From Plasmopara viticola (taxonomy: Eukaryota; Oomycota; Peronosporomycetes; Peronosporales; Peronosporaceae), in the NCBI GenBank assembly GCA_001695595.3, contig MBPM02000112.1:1-64000 (forward strand): DNA of 64,000 nucleotides, in the 5' to 3' direction. The notes below the pieces were generated by a model that had not been told where the DNA came from, searched no databases, and saw only the letters and a list, made by a program, of their open reading frames with translations. Both the position numbers and the translations under genes were made by a program. This document shows positions 13,225 through 27,239 of this stretch, in pieces; position 1 is the stretch's first letter; each line of letters starts with the position of its first letter.

Positions 13225-13884
13225 AGTTGTCCTGCTAGTGTCTTTGAGACGACGATTGCGCTGCCGTCTCCAACTTTTGCATACATCTTCTTAAGCTGCA
13301 GTAAATTTCAAAGGTCTGGTTTTGAGGTCACAATGGCGACGTCCATCAATTCGAGACGATGAGAAAGTTTGTATCCAGCTACCAATCATGTGCCGCATAT
13401 TTACAACCGAGAAAAGCTAAGTTTTACGATGTGAGTCAGTACTTGTAAGTCACTTGCGGACCAGGTCACTGCTTGCGAATGAAGCTGAGACTCCATTTGC
13501 AGGTAGCATGAAAATGTACGCGCAGCTGATATGATGACTGTGCTCTATGGTACAGTATACTAAAGGCAGCAAACCCAAGTTGCATTCAGCATGTGAGCAT
13601 ATAGAGCTTGACAAAGCCAGTAGCACGCAGAGGCAAGTAGTCTATGTAGTGTGGGCATGATTCAATAATCAATGAATGACTATAGAAAAATGCAACTGAA
13701 TACGTAAGTAGCTAGGCTTGTCGTACAACACTTCATGTATAATCTCTGTGGGATTGGTCGATGGTTGCATATTTGAGCACTGATATTGCTATGCGATTAG
13801 ATTATTTCAGCACTAAGATTGCTATTTGATTACATTATTAAAGCACGAGTTTTTGTATTTTGTAGCCTGGTGATATTGTAATGG

Positions 13885-13966
13885 GTCAGTTTGCCCGAGT
13901 GGTCTAAGGGGTTACGTTCAGGTCGTAATGTTTTCGAACGCGTGGGTTCAAATCCCACAGCTGACA
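13885..13966 (+). tRNA. tRNA-Leu(CAG)
   Basis: Full 82-nt class; last of the ten-copy intact run. Confidence 0.97.
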
Positions 13967-14626
13967 AGTTGTCCTGCTAGTGTCTTTGAGACGACGATTG
14001 CGCTGCCGTCTCCAACTTTTGCATACATCTTCTTAAGCTGCAGTAAATTTCAAAGGTCTGGTTTTGAGGTCACAATGGCGACGTCCATCAATTCGAGACG
14101 ATGAGAAAGTTTGTATCCAGCTACCAATCATGTGCCGCATATTTACAACCGAGAAAAGCTAAGTTTTACGATGTGAGTCAGTACTTGTAAGTCACTTGCG
14201 GACCAGGTCACTGCTTGCGAATGAAGCTGAGACTCCATTTGCAGGTAGCATGAAAATGTACGCGCAGCTGATATGATGACTGTGCTCTATGGTACAGTAT
14301 ACTAAAGGCAGCAAACCCAAGTTGCATTCAGCATGTGAGCATATAGAGCTTGACAAAGCCAGTAGCACGCAGAGGCAAGTAGTCTATGTAGTGTGGGCAT
14401 GATTCAATAATCAATGAATGACTATAGAAAAATGCAACTGAATACGTAAGTAGCTAGGCTTGTCGTACAACACTTCATGTATAATCTCTGTGGGATTGGT
14501 CGATGGTTGCATATTTGAGCACTGATATTGCTATGCGATTAGATTATTTCAGCACTAAGATTGCTATTTGATTACATTATTAAAGCACGAGTTTTTGTAT
14601 TTTGTAGCCTGGTGATATTGTAATGG

Positions 14627-14699
14627 GTCAGTTTGCCCGAGTGGTTACGTTCAGGTCGTAATGTTTTCGAACGCGTGGGTTCAAATCCCACAGCTGACA
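14627..14699 (+). pseudogene. tRNA-Leu(CAG), class D deletion (73 nt)
   Basis: Same 9-nt deletion as the copy at 6474. Confidence 0.85.
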
Positions 14700-15359
14700 A
14701 GTTGTCCTGCTAGTGTCTTTGAGACGACGATTGCGCTGCCGTCTCCAACTTTTGCATACATCTTCTTAAGCTGCAGTAAATTTCAAAGGTCTGGTTTTGA
14801 GGTCACAATGGCGACGTCCATCAATTCGAGACGATGAGAAAGTTTGTATCCAGCTACCAATCATGTGCCGCATATTTACAACCGAGAAAAGCTAAGTTTT
14901 ACGATGTGAGTCAGTACTTGTAAGTCACTTGCGGACCAGGTCACTGCTTGCGAATGAAGCTGAGACTCCATTTGCAGGTAGCATGAAAATGTACGCGCAG
15001 CTGATATGATGACTGTGCTCTATGGTACAGTATACTAAAGGCAGCAAACCCAAGTTGCATTCAGCATGTGAGCATATAGAGCTTGACAAAGCCAGTAGCA
15101 CGCAGAGGCAAGTAGTCTATGTAGTGTGGGCATGATTCAATAATCAATGAATGACTATAGAAAAATGCAACTGAATACGTAAGTAGCTAGGCTTGTCGTA
15201 CAACACTTCATGTATAATCTCTGTGGGATTGGTCGATGGTTGCATATTTGAGCACTGATATTGCTATGCGATTAGATTATTTCAGCACTAAGATTGCTAT
15301 TTGATTACATTATTAAAGCACGAGTTTTTGTATTTTGTAGCCTGGTGATATTGTAATGG

Positions 15360-15441
15360 GTCAGTTTGCCCGAGTGGTCTAAGGGGTTACGTTCAGGTCG
15401 TAATGTTTTCGAACGCGTGGGTTCAAATCCCACAGCTGACA
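15360..15441 (+). tRNA. tRNA-Leu(CAG)
   Basis: Full 82-nt class. Confidence 0.97.
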
Positions 15442-16101
15442 AGTTGTCCTGCTAGTGTCTTTGAGACGACGATTGCGCTGCCGTCTCCAACTTTTGCATA
15501 CATCTTCTTAAGCTGCAGTAAATTTCAAAGGTCTGGTTTTGAGGTCACAATGGCGACGTCCATCAATTCGAGACGATGAGAAAGTTTGTATCCAGCTACC
15601 AATCATGTGCCGCATATTTACAACCGAGAAAAGCTAAGTTTTACGATGTGAGTCAGTACTTGTAAGTCACTTGCGGACCAGGTCACTGCTTGCGAATGAA
15701 GCTGAGACTCCATTTGCAGGTAGCATGAAAATGTACGCGCAGCTGATATGATGACTGTGCTCTATGGTACAGTATACTAAAGGCAGCAAACCCAAGTTGC
15801 ATTCAGCATGTGAGCATATAGAGCTTGACAAAGCCAGTAGCACGCAGAGGCAAGTAGTCTATGTAGTGTGGGCATGATTCAATAATCAATGAATGACTAT
15901 AGAAAAATGCAACTGAATACGTAAGTAGCTAGGCTTGTCGTACAACACTTCATGTATAATCTCTGTGGGATTGGTCGATGGTTGCATATTTGAGCACTGA
16001 TATTGCTATGCGATTAGATTATTTCAGCACTAAGATTGCTATTTGATTACATTATTAAAGCACGAGTTTTTGTATTTTGTAGCCTGGTGATATTGTAATG
16101 G

Positions 16102-16183
16102 GTCAGTTTGCCCGAGTGGTCTAAGGGGTTACGTTCAGGTCGTAATGTTTTCGAACGCGTGGGTTCAAATCCCACAGCTGACA
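16102..16183 (+). tRNA. tRNA-Leu(CAG)
   Basis: Full 82-nt class. Confidence 0.97.
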
Positions 16184-16843
16184 AGTTGTCCTGCTAGTGT
16201 CTTTGAGACGACGATTGCGCTGCCGTCTCCAACTTTTGCATACATCTTCTTAAGCTGCAGTAAATTTCAAAGGTCTGGTTTTGAGGTCACAATGGCGACG
16301 TCCATCAATTCGAGACGATGAGAAAGTTTGTATCCAGCTACCAATCATGTGCCGCATATTTACAACCGAGAAAAGCTAAGTTTTACGATGTGAGTCAGTA
16401 CTTGTAAGTCACTTGCGGACCAGGTCACTGCTTGCGAATGAAGCTGAGACTCCATTTGCAGGTAGCATGAAAATGTACGCGCAGCTGATATGATGACTGT
16501 GCTCTATGGTACAGTATACTAAAGGCAGCAAACCCAAGTTGCATTCAGCATGTGAGCATATAGAGCTTGACAAAGCCAGTAGCACGCAGAGGCAAGTAGT
16601 CTATGTAGTGTGGGCATGATTCAATAATCAATGAATGACTATAGAAAAATGCAACTGAATACGTAAGTAGCTAGGCTTGTCGTACAACACTTCATGTATA
16701 ATCTCTGTGGGATTGGTCGATGGTTGCATATTTGAGCACTGATATTGCTATGCGATTAGATTATTTCAGCACTAAGATTGCTATTTGATTACATTATTAA
16801 AGCACGAGTTTTTGTATTTTGTAGCCTGGTGATATTGTAATGG

Positions 16844-16925
16844 GTCAGTTTGCCCGAGTGGTCTAAGGGGTTACGTTCAGGTCGTAATGTTTTCGAACGC
16901 GTGGGTTCAAATCCCACAGCTGACA
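16844..16925 (+). tRNA. tRNA-Leu(CAG)
   Basis: Full 82-nt class. Confidence 0.97.
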
Positions 16926-17585
16926 AGTTGTCCTGCTAGTGTCTTTGAGACGACGATTGCGCTGCCGTCTCCAACTTTTGCATACATCTTCTTAAGCTGC
17001 AGTAAATTTCAAAGGTCTGGTTTTGAGGTCACAATGGCGACGTCCATCAATTCGAGACGATGAGAAAGTTTGTATCCAGCTACCAATCATGTGCCGCATA
17101 TTTACAACCGAGAAAAGCTAAGTTTTACGATGTGAGTCAGTACTTGTAAGTCACTTGCGGACCAGGTCACTGCTTGCGAATGAAGCTGAGACTCCATTTG
17201 CAGGTAGCATGAAAATGTACGCGCAGCTGATATGATGACTGTGCTCTATGGTACAGTATACTAAAGGCAGCAAACCCAAGTTGCATTCAGCATGTGAGCA
17301 TATAGAGCTTGACAAAGCCAGTAGCACGCAGAGGCAAGTAGTCTATGTAGTGTGGGCATGATTCAATAATCAATGAATGACTATAGAAAAATGCAACTGA
17401 ATACGTAAGTAGCTAGGCTTGTCGTACAACACTTCATGTATAATCTCTGTGGGATTGGTCGATGGTTGCATATTTGAGCACTGATATTGCTATGCGATTA
17501 GATTATTTCAGCACTAAGATTGCTATTTGATTACATTATTAAAGCACGAGTTTTTGTATTTTGTAGCCTGGTGATATTGTAATGG

Positions 17586-17658
17586 GTCAGTTTGCCCGAG
17601 TGGTTACGTTCAGGTCGTAATGTTTTCGAACGCGTGGGTTCAAATCCCACAGCTGACA
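17586..17658 (+). pseudogene. tRNA-Leu(CAG), class D deletion (73 nt)
   Basis: Same 9-nt deletion as the copy at 6474. Confidence 0.85.
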
Positions 17659-18318
17659 AGTTGTCCTGCTAGTGTCTTTGAGACGACGATTGCGCTGCCG
17701 TCTCCAACTTTTGCATACATCTTCTTAAGCTGCAGTAAATTTCAAAGGTCTGGTTTTGAGGTCACAATGGCGACGTCCATCAATTCGAGACGATGAGAAA
17801 GTTTGTATCCAGCTACCAATCATGTGCCGCATATTTACAACCGAGAAAAGCTAAGTTTTACGATGTGAGTCAGTACTTGTAAGTCACTTGCGGACCAGGT
17901 CACTGCTTGCGAATGAAGCTGAGACTCCATTTGCAGGTAGCATGAAAATGTACGCGCAGCTGATATGATGACTGTGCTCTATGGTACAGTATACTAAAGG
18001 CAGCAAACCCAAGTTGCATTCAGCATGTGAGCATATAGAGCTTGACAAAGCCAGTAGCACGCAGAGGCAAGTAGTCTATGTAGTGTGGGCATGATTCAAT
18101 AATCAATGAATGACTATAGAAAAATGCAACTGAATACGTAAGTAGCTAGGCTTGTCGTACAACACTTCATGTATAATCTCTGTGGGATTGGTCGATGGTT
18201 GCATATTTGAGCACTGATATTGCTATGCGATTAGATTATTTCAGCACTAAGATTGCTATTTGATTACATTATTAAAGCACGAGTTTTTGTATTTTGTAGC
18301 CTGGTGATATTGTAATGG

Positions 18319-18400
18319 GTCAGTTTGCCCGAGTGGTCTAAGGGGTTACGTTCAGGTCGTAATGTTTTCGAACGCGTGGGTTCAAATCCCACAGCTGACA
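18319..18400 (+). tRNA. tRNA-Leu(CAG)
   Basis: Full 82-nt class. Confidence 0.97.
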
Positions 18401-19060
18401 AGTTGTCCTGCTAGTGTCTTTGAGACGACGATTGCGCTGCCGTCTCCAACTTTTGCATACATCTTCTTAAGCTGCAGTAAATTTCAAAGGTCTGGTTTTG
18501 AGGTCACAATGGCGACGTCCATCAATTCGAGACGATGAGAAAGTTTGTATCCAGCTACCAATCATGTGCCGCATATTTACAACCGAGAAAAGCTAAGTTT
18601 TACGATGTGAGTCAGTACTTGTAAGTCACTTGCGGACCAGGTCACTGCTTGCGAATGAAGCTGAGACTCCATTTGCAGGTAGCATGAAAATGTACGCGCA
18701 GCTGATATGATGACTGTGCTCTATGGTACAGTATACTAAAGGCAGCAAACCCAAGTTGCATTCAGCATGTGAGCATATAGAGCTTGACAAAGCCAGTAGC
18801 ACGCAGAGGCAAGTAGTCTATGTAGTGTGGGCATGATTCAATAATCAATGAATGACTATAGAAAAATGCAACTGAATACGTAAGTAGCTAGGCTTGTCGT
18901 ACAACACTTCATGTATAATCTCTGTGGGATTGGTCGATGGTTGCATATTTGAGCACTGATATTGCTATGCGATTAGATTATTTCAGCACTAAGATTGCTA
19001 TTTGATTACATTATTAAAGCACGAGTTTTTGTATTTTGTAGCCTGGTGATATTGTAATGG

Positions 19061-19134
19061 GTCAGTTTGCCCGAGTGGTCTACGTTCAGGTCGTAATGTT
19101 TTCGAACGCGTGGGTTCAAATCCCACAGCTGACA
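19061..19134 (+). pseudogene. tRNA-Leu(CAG), class C deletion (74 nt)
   Basis: Same 8-nt deletion as the copy at 4256. Confidence 0.85.
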
Positions 19135-19794
19135 AGTTGTCCTGCTAGTGTCTTTGAGACGACGATTGCGCTGCCGTCTCCAACTTTTGCATACATCTTC
19201 TTAAGCTGCAGTAAATTTCAAAGGTCTGGTTTTGAGGTCACAATGGCGACGTCCATCAATTCGAGACGATGAGAAAGTTTGTATCCAGCTACCAATCATG
19301 TGCCGCATATTTACAACCGAGAAAAGCTAAGTTTTACGATGTGAGTCAGTACTTGTAAGTCACTTGCGGACCAGGTCACTGCTTGCGAATGAAGCTGAGA
19401 CTCCATTTGCAGGTAGCATGAAAATGTACGCGCAGCTGATATGATGACTGTGCTCTATGGTACAGTATACTAAAGGCAGCAAACCCAAGTTGCATTCAGC
19501 ATGTGAGCATATAGAGCTTGACAAAGCCAGTAGCACGCAGAGGCAAGTAGTCTATGTAGTGTGGGCATGATTCAATAATCAATGAATGACTATAGAAAAA
19601 TGCAACTGAATACGTAAGTAGCTAGGCTTGTCGTACAACACTTCATGTATAATCTCTGTGGGATTGGTCGATGGTTGCATATTTGAGCACTGATATTGCT
19701 ATGCGATTAGATTATTTCAGCACTAAGATTGCTATTTGATTACATTATTAAAGCACGAGTTTTTGTATTTTGTAGCCTGGTGATATTGTAATGG

Positions 19795-19867
19795 GTCAGT
19801 TTGCCCGAGTGGTTACGTTCAGGTCGTAATGTTTTCGAACGCGTGGGTTCAAATCCCACAGCTGACA
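19795..19867 (+). pseudogene. tRNA-Leu(CAG), class D deletion (73 nt)
   Basis: Same 9-nt deletion as 6474, directly next to a class C copy. Confidence 0.85.
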
Positions 19868-20527
19868 AGTTGTCCTGCTAGTGTCTTTGAGACGACGATT
19901 GCGCTGCCGTCTCCAACTTTTGCATACATCTTCTTAAGCTGCAGTAAATTTCAAAGGTCTGGTTTTGAGGTCACAATGGCGACGTCCATCAATTCGAGAC
20001 GATGAGAAAGTTTGTATCCAGCTACCAATCATGTGCCGCATATTTACAACCGAGAAAAGCTAAGTTTTACGATGTGAGTCAGTACTTGTAAGTCACTTGC
20101 GGACCAGGTCACTGCTTGCGAATGAAGCTGAGACTCCATTTGCAGGTAGCATGAAAATGTACGCGCAGCTGATATGATGACTGTGCTCTATGGTACAGTA
20201 TACTAAAGGCAGCAAACCCAAGTTGCATTCAGCATGTGAGCATATAGAGCTTGACAAAGCCAGTAGCACGCAGAGGCAAGTAGTCTATGTAGTGTGGGCA
20301 TGATTCAATAATCAATGAATGACTATAGAAAAATGCAACTGAATACGTAAGTAGCTAGGCTTGTCGTACAACACTTCATGTATAATCTCTGTGGGATTGG
20401 TCGATGGTTGCATATTTGAGCACTGATATTGCTATGCGATTAGATTATTTCAGCACTAAGATTGCTATTTGATTACATTATTAAAGCACGAGTTTTTGTA
20501 TTTTGTAGCCTGGTGATATTGTAATGG

Positions 20528-20609
20528 GTCAGTTTGCCCGAGTGGTCTAAGGGGTTACGTTCAGGTCGTAATGTTTTCGAACGCGTGGGTTCAAATCCCA
20601 CAGCTGACA
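20528..20609 (+). tRNA. tRNA-Leu(CAG)
   Basis: Full 82-nt class, flanked by two class D copies. Confidence 0.97.
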
Positions 20610-21269
20610 AGTTGTCCTGCTAGTGTCTTTGAGACGACGATTGCGCTGCCGTCTCCAACTTTTGCATACATCTTCTTAAGCTGCAGTAAATTTCAAAGGT
20701 CTGGTTTTGAGGTCACAATGGCGACGTCCATCAATTCGAGACGATGAGAAAGTTTGTATCCAGCTACCAATCATGTGCCGCATATTTACAACCGAGAAAA
20801 GCTAAGTTTTACGATGTGAGTCAGTACTTGTAAGTCACTTGCGGACCAGGTCACTGCTTGCGAATGAAGCTGAGACTCCATTTGCAGGTAGCATGAAAAT
20901 GTACGCGCAGCTGATATGATGACTGTGCTCTATGGTACAGTATACTAAAGGCAGCAAACCCAAGTTGCATTCAGCATGTGAGCATATAGAGCTTGACAAA
21001 GCCAGTAGCACGCAGAGGCAAGTAGTCTATGTAGTGTGGGCATGATTCAATAATCAATGAATGACTATAGAAAAATGCAACTGAATACGTAAGTAGCTAG
21101 GCTTGTCGTACAACACTTCATGTATAATCTCTGTGGGATTGGTCGATGGTTGCATATTTGAGCACTGATATTGCTATGCGATTAGATTATTTCAGCACTA
21201 AGATTGCTATTTGATTACATTATTAAAGCACGAGTTTTTGTATTTTGTAGCCTGGTGATATTGTAATGG

Positions 21270-21342
21270 GTCAGTTTGCCCGAGTGGTTACGTTCAGGTC
21301 GTAATGTTTTCGAACGCGTGGGTTCAAATCCCACAGCTGACA
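21270..21342 (+). pseudogene. tRNA-Leu(CAG), class D deletion (73 nt)
   Basis: Same 9-nt deletion as the copy at 6474. Confidence 0.85.
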
Positions 21343-22002
21343 AGTTGTCCTGCTAGTGTCTTTGAGACGACGATTGCGCTGCCGTCTCCAACTTTTGCAT
21401 ACATCTTCTTAAGCTGCAGTAAATTTCAAAGGTCTGGTTTTGAGGTCACAATGGCGACGTCCATCAATTCGAGACGATGAGAAAGTTTGTATCCAGCTAC
21501 CAATCATGTGCCGCATATTTACAACCGAGAAAAGCTAAGTTTTACGATGTGAGTCAGTACTTGTAAGTCACTTGCGGACCAGGTCACTGCTTGCGAATGA
21601 AGCTGAGACTCCATTTGCAGGTAGCATGAAAATGTACGCGCAGCTGATATGATGACTGTGCTCTATGGTACAGTATACTAAAGGCAGCAAACCCAAGTTG
21701 CATTCAGCATGTGAGCATATAGAGCTTGACAAAGCCAGTAGCACGCAGAGGCAAGTAGTCTATGTAGTGTGGGCATGATTCAATAATCAATGAATGACTA
21801 TAGAAAAATGCAACTGAATACGTAAGTAGCTAGGCTTGTCGTACAACACTTCATGTATAATCTCTGTGGGATTGGTCGATGGTTGCATATTTGAGCACTG
21901 ATATTGCTATGCGATTAGATTATTTCAGCACTAAGATTGCTATTTGATTACATTATTAAAGCACGAGTTTTTGTATTTTGTAGCCTGGTGATATTGTAAT
22001 GG

Positions 22003-22084
22003 GTCAGTTTGCCCGAGTGGTCTAAGGGGTTACGTTCAGGTCGTAATGTTTTCGAACGCGTGGGTTCAAATCCCACAGCTGACA
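22003..22084 (+). tRNA. tRNA-Leu(CAG)
   Basis: Full 82-nt class. Confidence 0.97.
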
Positions 22085-22744
22085 AGTTGTCCTGCTAGTG
22101 TCTTTGAGACGACGATTGCGCTGCCGTCTCCAACTTTTGCATACATCTTCTTAAGCTGCAGTAAATTTCAAAGGTCTGGTTTTGAGGTCACAATGGCGAC
22201 GTCCATCAATTCGAGACGATGAGAAAGTTTGTATCCAGCTACCAATCATGTGCCGCATATTTACAACCGAGAAAAGCTAAGTTTTACGATGTGAGTCAGT
22301 ACTTGTAAGTCACTTGCGGACCAGGTCACTGCTTGCGAATGAAGCTGAGACTCCATTTGCAGGTAGCATGAAAATGTACGCGCAGCTGATATGATGACTG
22401 TGCTCTATGGTACAGTATACTAAAGGCAGCAAACCCAAGTTGCATTCAGCATGTGAGCATATAGAGCTTGACAAAGCCAGTAGCACGCAGAGGCAAGTAG
22501 TCTATGTAGTGTGGGCATGATTCAATAATCAATGAATGACTATAGAAAAATGCAACTGAATACGTAAGTAGCTAGGCTTGTCGTACAACACTTCATGTAT
22601 AATCTCTGTGGGATTGGTCGATGGTTGCATATTTGAGCACTGATATTGCTATGCGATTAGATTATTTCAGCACTAAGATTGCTATTTGATTACATTATTA
22701 AAGCACGAGTTTTTGTATTTTGTAGCCTGGTGATATTGTAATGG

Positions 22745-22815
22745 GTCAGTTTGCCCGGGGTTACGTTCAGGTCGTAATGTTTTCGAACGCGTGGGTTCAA
22801 ATCCCACAGCTGACA
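22745..22815 (+). pseudogene. tRNA-Leu(CAG), class B deletion (71 nt)
   Basis: Same 11-nt deletion as the copy at 558; starts a run of four defective copies. Confidence 0.85.
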
Positions 22816-23475
22816 AGTTGTCCTGCTAGTGTCTTTGAGACGACGATTGCGCTGCCGTCTCCAACTTTTGCATACATCTTCTTAAGCTGCAGTAAATTTC
22901 AAAGGTCTGGTTTTGAGGTCACAATGGCGACGTCCATCAATTCGAGACGATGAGAAAGTTTGTATCCAGCTACCAATCATGTGCCGCATATTTACAACCG
23001 AGAAAAGCTAAGTTTTACGATGTGAGTCAGTACTTGTAAGTCACTTGCGGACCAGGTCACTGCTTGCGAATGAAGCTGAGACTCCATTTGCAGGTAGCAT
23101 GAAAATGTACGCGCAGCTGATATGATGACTGTGCTCTATGGTACAGTATACTAAAGGCAGCAAACCCAAGTTGCATTCAGCATGTGAGCATATAGAGCTT
23201 GACAAAGCCAGTAGCACGCAGAGGCAAGTAGTCTATGTAGTGTGGGCATGATTCAATAATCAATGAATGACTATAGAAAAATGCAACTGAATACGTAAGT
23301 AGCTAGGCTTGTCGTACAACACTTCATGTATAATCTCTGTGGGATTGGTCGATGGTTGCATATTTGAGCACTGATATTGCTATGCGATTAGATTATTTCA
23401 GCACTAAGATTGCTATTTGATTACATTATTAAAGCACGAGTTTTTGTATTTTGTAGCCTGGTGATATTGTAATGG

Positions 23476-23546
23476 GTCAGTTTGCCCGGGGTTACGTTCA
23501 GGTCGTAATGTTTTCGAACGCGTGGGTTCAAATCCCACAGCTGACA
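23476..23546 (+). pseudogene. tRNA-Leu(CAG), class B deletion (71 nt)
   Basis: Same 11-nt deletion as its left neighbour. Confidence 0.85.
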
Positions 23547-24206
23547 AGTTGTCCTGCTAGTGTCTTTGAGACGACGATTGCGCTGCCGTCTCCAACTTTT
23601 GCATACATCTTCTTAAGCTGCAGTAAATTTCAAAGGTCTGGTTTTGAGGTCACAATGGCGACGTCCATCAATTCGAGACGATGAGAAAGTTTGTATCCAG
23701 CTACCAATCATGTGCCGCATATTTACAACCGAGAAAAGCTAAGTTTTACGATGTGAGTCAGTACTTGTAAGTCACTTGCGGACCAGGTCACTGCTTGCGA
23801 ATGAAGCTGAGACTCCATTTGCAGGTAGCATGAAAATGTACGCGCAGCTGATATGATGACTGTGCTCTATGGTACAGTATACTAAAGGCAGCAAACCCAA
23901 GTTGCATTCAGCATGTGAGCATATAGAGCTTGACAAAGCCAGTAGCACGCAGAGGCAAGTAGTCTATGTAGTGTGGGCATGATTCAATAATCAATGAATG
24001 ACTATAGAAAAATGCAACTGAATACGTAAGTAGCTAGGCTTGTCGTACAACACTTCATGTATAATCTCTGTGGGATTGGTCGATGGTTGCATATTTGAGC
24101 ACTGATATTGCTATGCGATTAGATTATTTCAGCACTAAGATTGCTATTTGATTACATTATTAAAGCACGAGTTTTTGTATTTTGTAGCCTGGTGATATTG
24201 TAATGG

Positions 24207-24280
24207 GTCAGTTTGCCCGAGTGGTCTACGTTCAGGTCGTAATGTTTTCGAACGCGTGGGTTCAAATCCCACAGCTGACA
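24207..24280 (+). pseudogene. tRNA-Leu(CAG), class C deletion (74 nt)
   Basis: Same 8-nt deletion as the copy at 4256. Confidence 0.85.
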
Positions 24281-24940
24281 AGTTGTCCTGCTAGTGTCTT
24301 TGAGACGACGATTGCGCTGCCGTCTCCAACTTTTGCATACATCTTCTTAAGCTGCAGTAAATTTCAAAGGTCTGGTTTTGAGGTCACAATGGCGACGTCC
24401 ATCAATTCGAGACGATGAGAAAGTTTGTATCCAGCTACCAATCATGTGCCGCATATTTACAACCGAGAAAAGCTAAGTTTTACGATGTGAGTCAGTACTT
24501 GTAAGTCACTTGCGGACCAGGTCACTGCTTGCGAATGAAGCTGAGACTCCATTTGCAGGTAGCATGAAAATGTACGCGCAGCTGATATGATGACTGTGCT
24601 CTATGGTACAGTATACTAAAGGCAGCAAACCCAAGTTGCATTCAGCATGTGAGCATATAGAGCTTGACAAAGCCAGTAGCACGCAGAGGCAAGTAGTCTA
24701 TGTAGTGTGGGCATGATTCAATAATCAATGAATGACTATAGAAAAATGCAACTGAATACGTAAGTAGCTAGGCTTGTCGTACAACACTTCATGTATAATC
24801 TCTGTGGGATTGGTCGATGGTTGCATATTTGAGCACTGATATTGCTATGCGATTAGATTATTTCAGCACTAAGATTGCTATTTGATTACATTATTAAAGC
24901 ACGAGTTTTTGTATTTTGTAGCCTGGTGATATTGTAATGG

Positions 24941-25013
24941 GTCAGTTTGCCCGAGGGTCTACGTTCAGGTCGTAATGTTTTCGAACGCGTGGGTTCAAAT
25001 CCCACAGCTGACA
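24941..25013 (+). pseudogene. tRNA-Leu(CAG), class F double deletion (73 nt)
   Basis: Carries the class C 8-nt deletion plus loss of the T at tRNA position 16, giving CGAGGGTCTACG. Position 16 is exactly where the retroelements join. It looks like a second hit on a class C copy. Confidence 0.85.
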
Positions 25014-25673
25014 AGTTGTCCTGCTAGTGTCTTTGAGACGACGATTGCGCTGCCGTCTCCAACTTTTGCATACATCTTCTTAAGCTGCAGTAAATTTCAA
25101 AGGTCTGGTTTTGAGGTCACAATGGCGACGTCCATCAATTCGAGACGATGAGAAAGTTTGTATCCAGCTACCAATCATGTGCCGCATATTTACAACCGAG
25201 AAAAGCTAAGTTTTACGATGTGAGTCAGTACTTGTAAGTCACTTGCGGACCAGGTCACTGCTTGCGAATGAAGCTGAGACTCCATTTGCAGGTAGCATGA
25301 AAATGTACGCGCAGCTGATATGATGACTGTGCTCTATGGTACAGTATACTAAAGGCAGCAAACCCAAGTTGCATTCAGCATGTGAGCATATAGAGCTTGA
25401 CAAAGCCAGTAGCACGCAGAGGCAAGTAGTCTATGTAGTGTGGGCATGATTCAATAATCAATGAATGACTATAGAAAAATGCAACTGAATACGTAAGTAG
25501 CTAGGCTTGTCGTACAACACTTCATGTATAATCTCTGTGGGATTGGTCGATGGTTGCATATTTGAGCACTGATATTGCTATGCGATTAGATTATTTCAGC
25601 ACTAAGATTGCTATTTGATTACATTATTAAAGCACGAGTTTTTGTATTTTGTAGCCTGGTGATATTGTAATGG

Positions 25674-25755
25674 GTCAGTTTGCCCGAGTGGTCTAAGGGG
25701 TTACGTTCAGGTCGTAATGTTTTCGAACGCGTGGGTTCAAATCCCACAGCTGACA
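25674..25755 (+). tRNA. tRNA-Leu(CAG)
   Basis: Full 82-nt class; first of nine consecutive intact copies. Confidence 0.97.
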
Positions 25756-26415
25756 AGTTGTCCTGCTAGTGTCTTTGAGACGACGATTGCGCTGCCGTCT
25801 CCAACTTTTGCATACATCTTCTTAAGCTGCAGTAAATTTCAAAGGTCTGGTTTTGAGGTCACAATGGCGACGTCCATCAATTCGAGACGATGAGAAAGTT
25901 TGTATCCAGCTACCAATCATGTGCCGCATATTTACAACCGAGAAAAGCTAAGTTTTACGATGTGAGTCAGTACTTGTAAGTCACTTGCGGACCAGGTCAC
26001 TGCTTGCGAATGAAGCTGAGACTCCATTTGCAGGTAGCATGAAAATGTACGCGCAGCTGATATGATGACTGTGCTCTATGGTACAGTATACTAAAGGCAG
26101 CAAACCCAAGTTGCATTCAGCATGTGAGCATATAGAGCTTGACAAAGCCAGTAGCACGCAGAGGCAAGTAGTCTATGTAGTGTGGGCATGATTCAATAAT
26201 CAATGAATGACTATAGAAAAATGCAACTGAATACGTAAGTAGCTAGGCTTGTCGTACAACACTTCATGTATAATCTCTGTGGGATTGGTCGATGGTTGCA
26301 TATTTGAGCACTGATATTGCTATGCGATTAGATTATTTCAGCACTAAGATTGCTATTTGATTACATTATTAAAGCACGAGTTTTTGTATTTTGTAGCCTG
26401 GTGATATTGTAATGG

Positions 26416-26497
26416 GTCAGTTTGCCCGAGTGGTCTAAGGGGTTACGTTCAGGTCGTAATGTTTTCGAACGCGTGGGTTCAAATCCCACAGCTGACA
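26416..26497 (+). tRNA. tRNA-Leu(CAG)
   Basis: Full 82-nt class. Confidence 0.97.
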
Positions 26498-27157
26498 AGT
26501 TGTCCTGCTAGTGTCTTTGAGACGACGATTGCGCTGCCGTCTCCAACTTTTGCATACATCTTCTTAAGCTGCAGTAAATTTCAAAGGTCTGGTTTTGAGG
26601 TCACAATGGCGACGTCCATCAATTCGAGACGATGAGAAAGTTTGTATCCAGCTACCAATCATGTGCCGCATATTTACAACCGAGAAAAGCTAAGTTTTAC
26701 GATGTGAGTCAGTACTTGTAAGTCACTTGCGGACCAGGTCACTGCTTGCGAATGAAGCTGAGACTCCATTTGCAGGTAGCATGAAAATGTACGCGCAGCT
26801 GATATGATGACTGTGCTCTATGGTACAGTATACTAAAGGCAGCAAACCCAAGTTGCATTCAGCATGTGAGCATATAGAGCTTGACAAAGCCAGTAGCACG
26901 CAGAGGCAAGTAGTCTATGTAGTGTGGGCATGATTCAATAATCAATGAATGACTATAGAAAAATGCAACTGAATACGTAAGTAGCTAGGCTTGTCGTACA
27001 ACACTTCATGTATAATCTCTGTGGGATTGGTCGATGGTTGCATATTTGAGCACTGATATTGCTATGCGATTAGATTATTTCAGCACTAAGATTGCTATTT
27101 GATTACATTATTAAAGCACGAGTTTTTGTATTTTGTAGCCTGGTGATATTGTAATGG

Positions 27158-27239
27158 GTCAGTTTGCCCGAGTGGTCTAAGGGGTTACGTTCAGGTCGTA
27201 ATGTTTTCGAACGCGTGGGTTCAAATCCCACAGCTGACA
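27158..27239 (+). tRNA. tRNA-Leu(CAG)
   Basis: Full 82-nt class. Confidence 0.97.
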
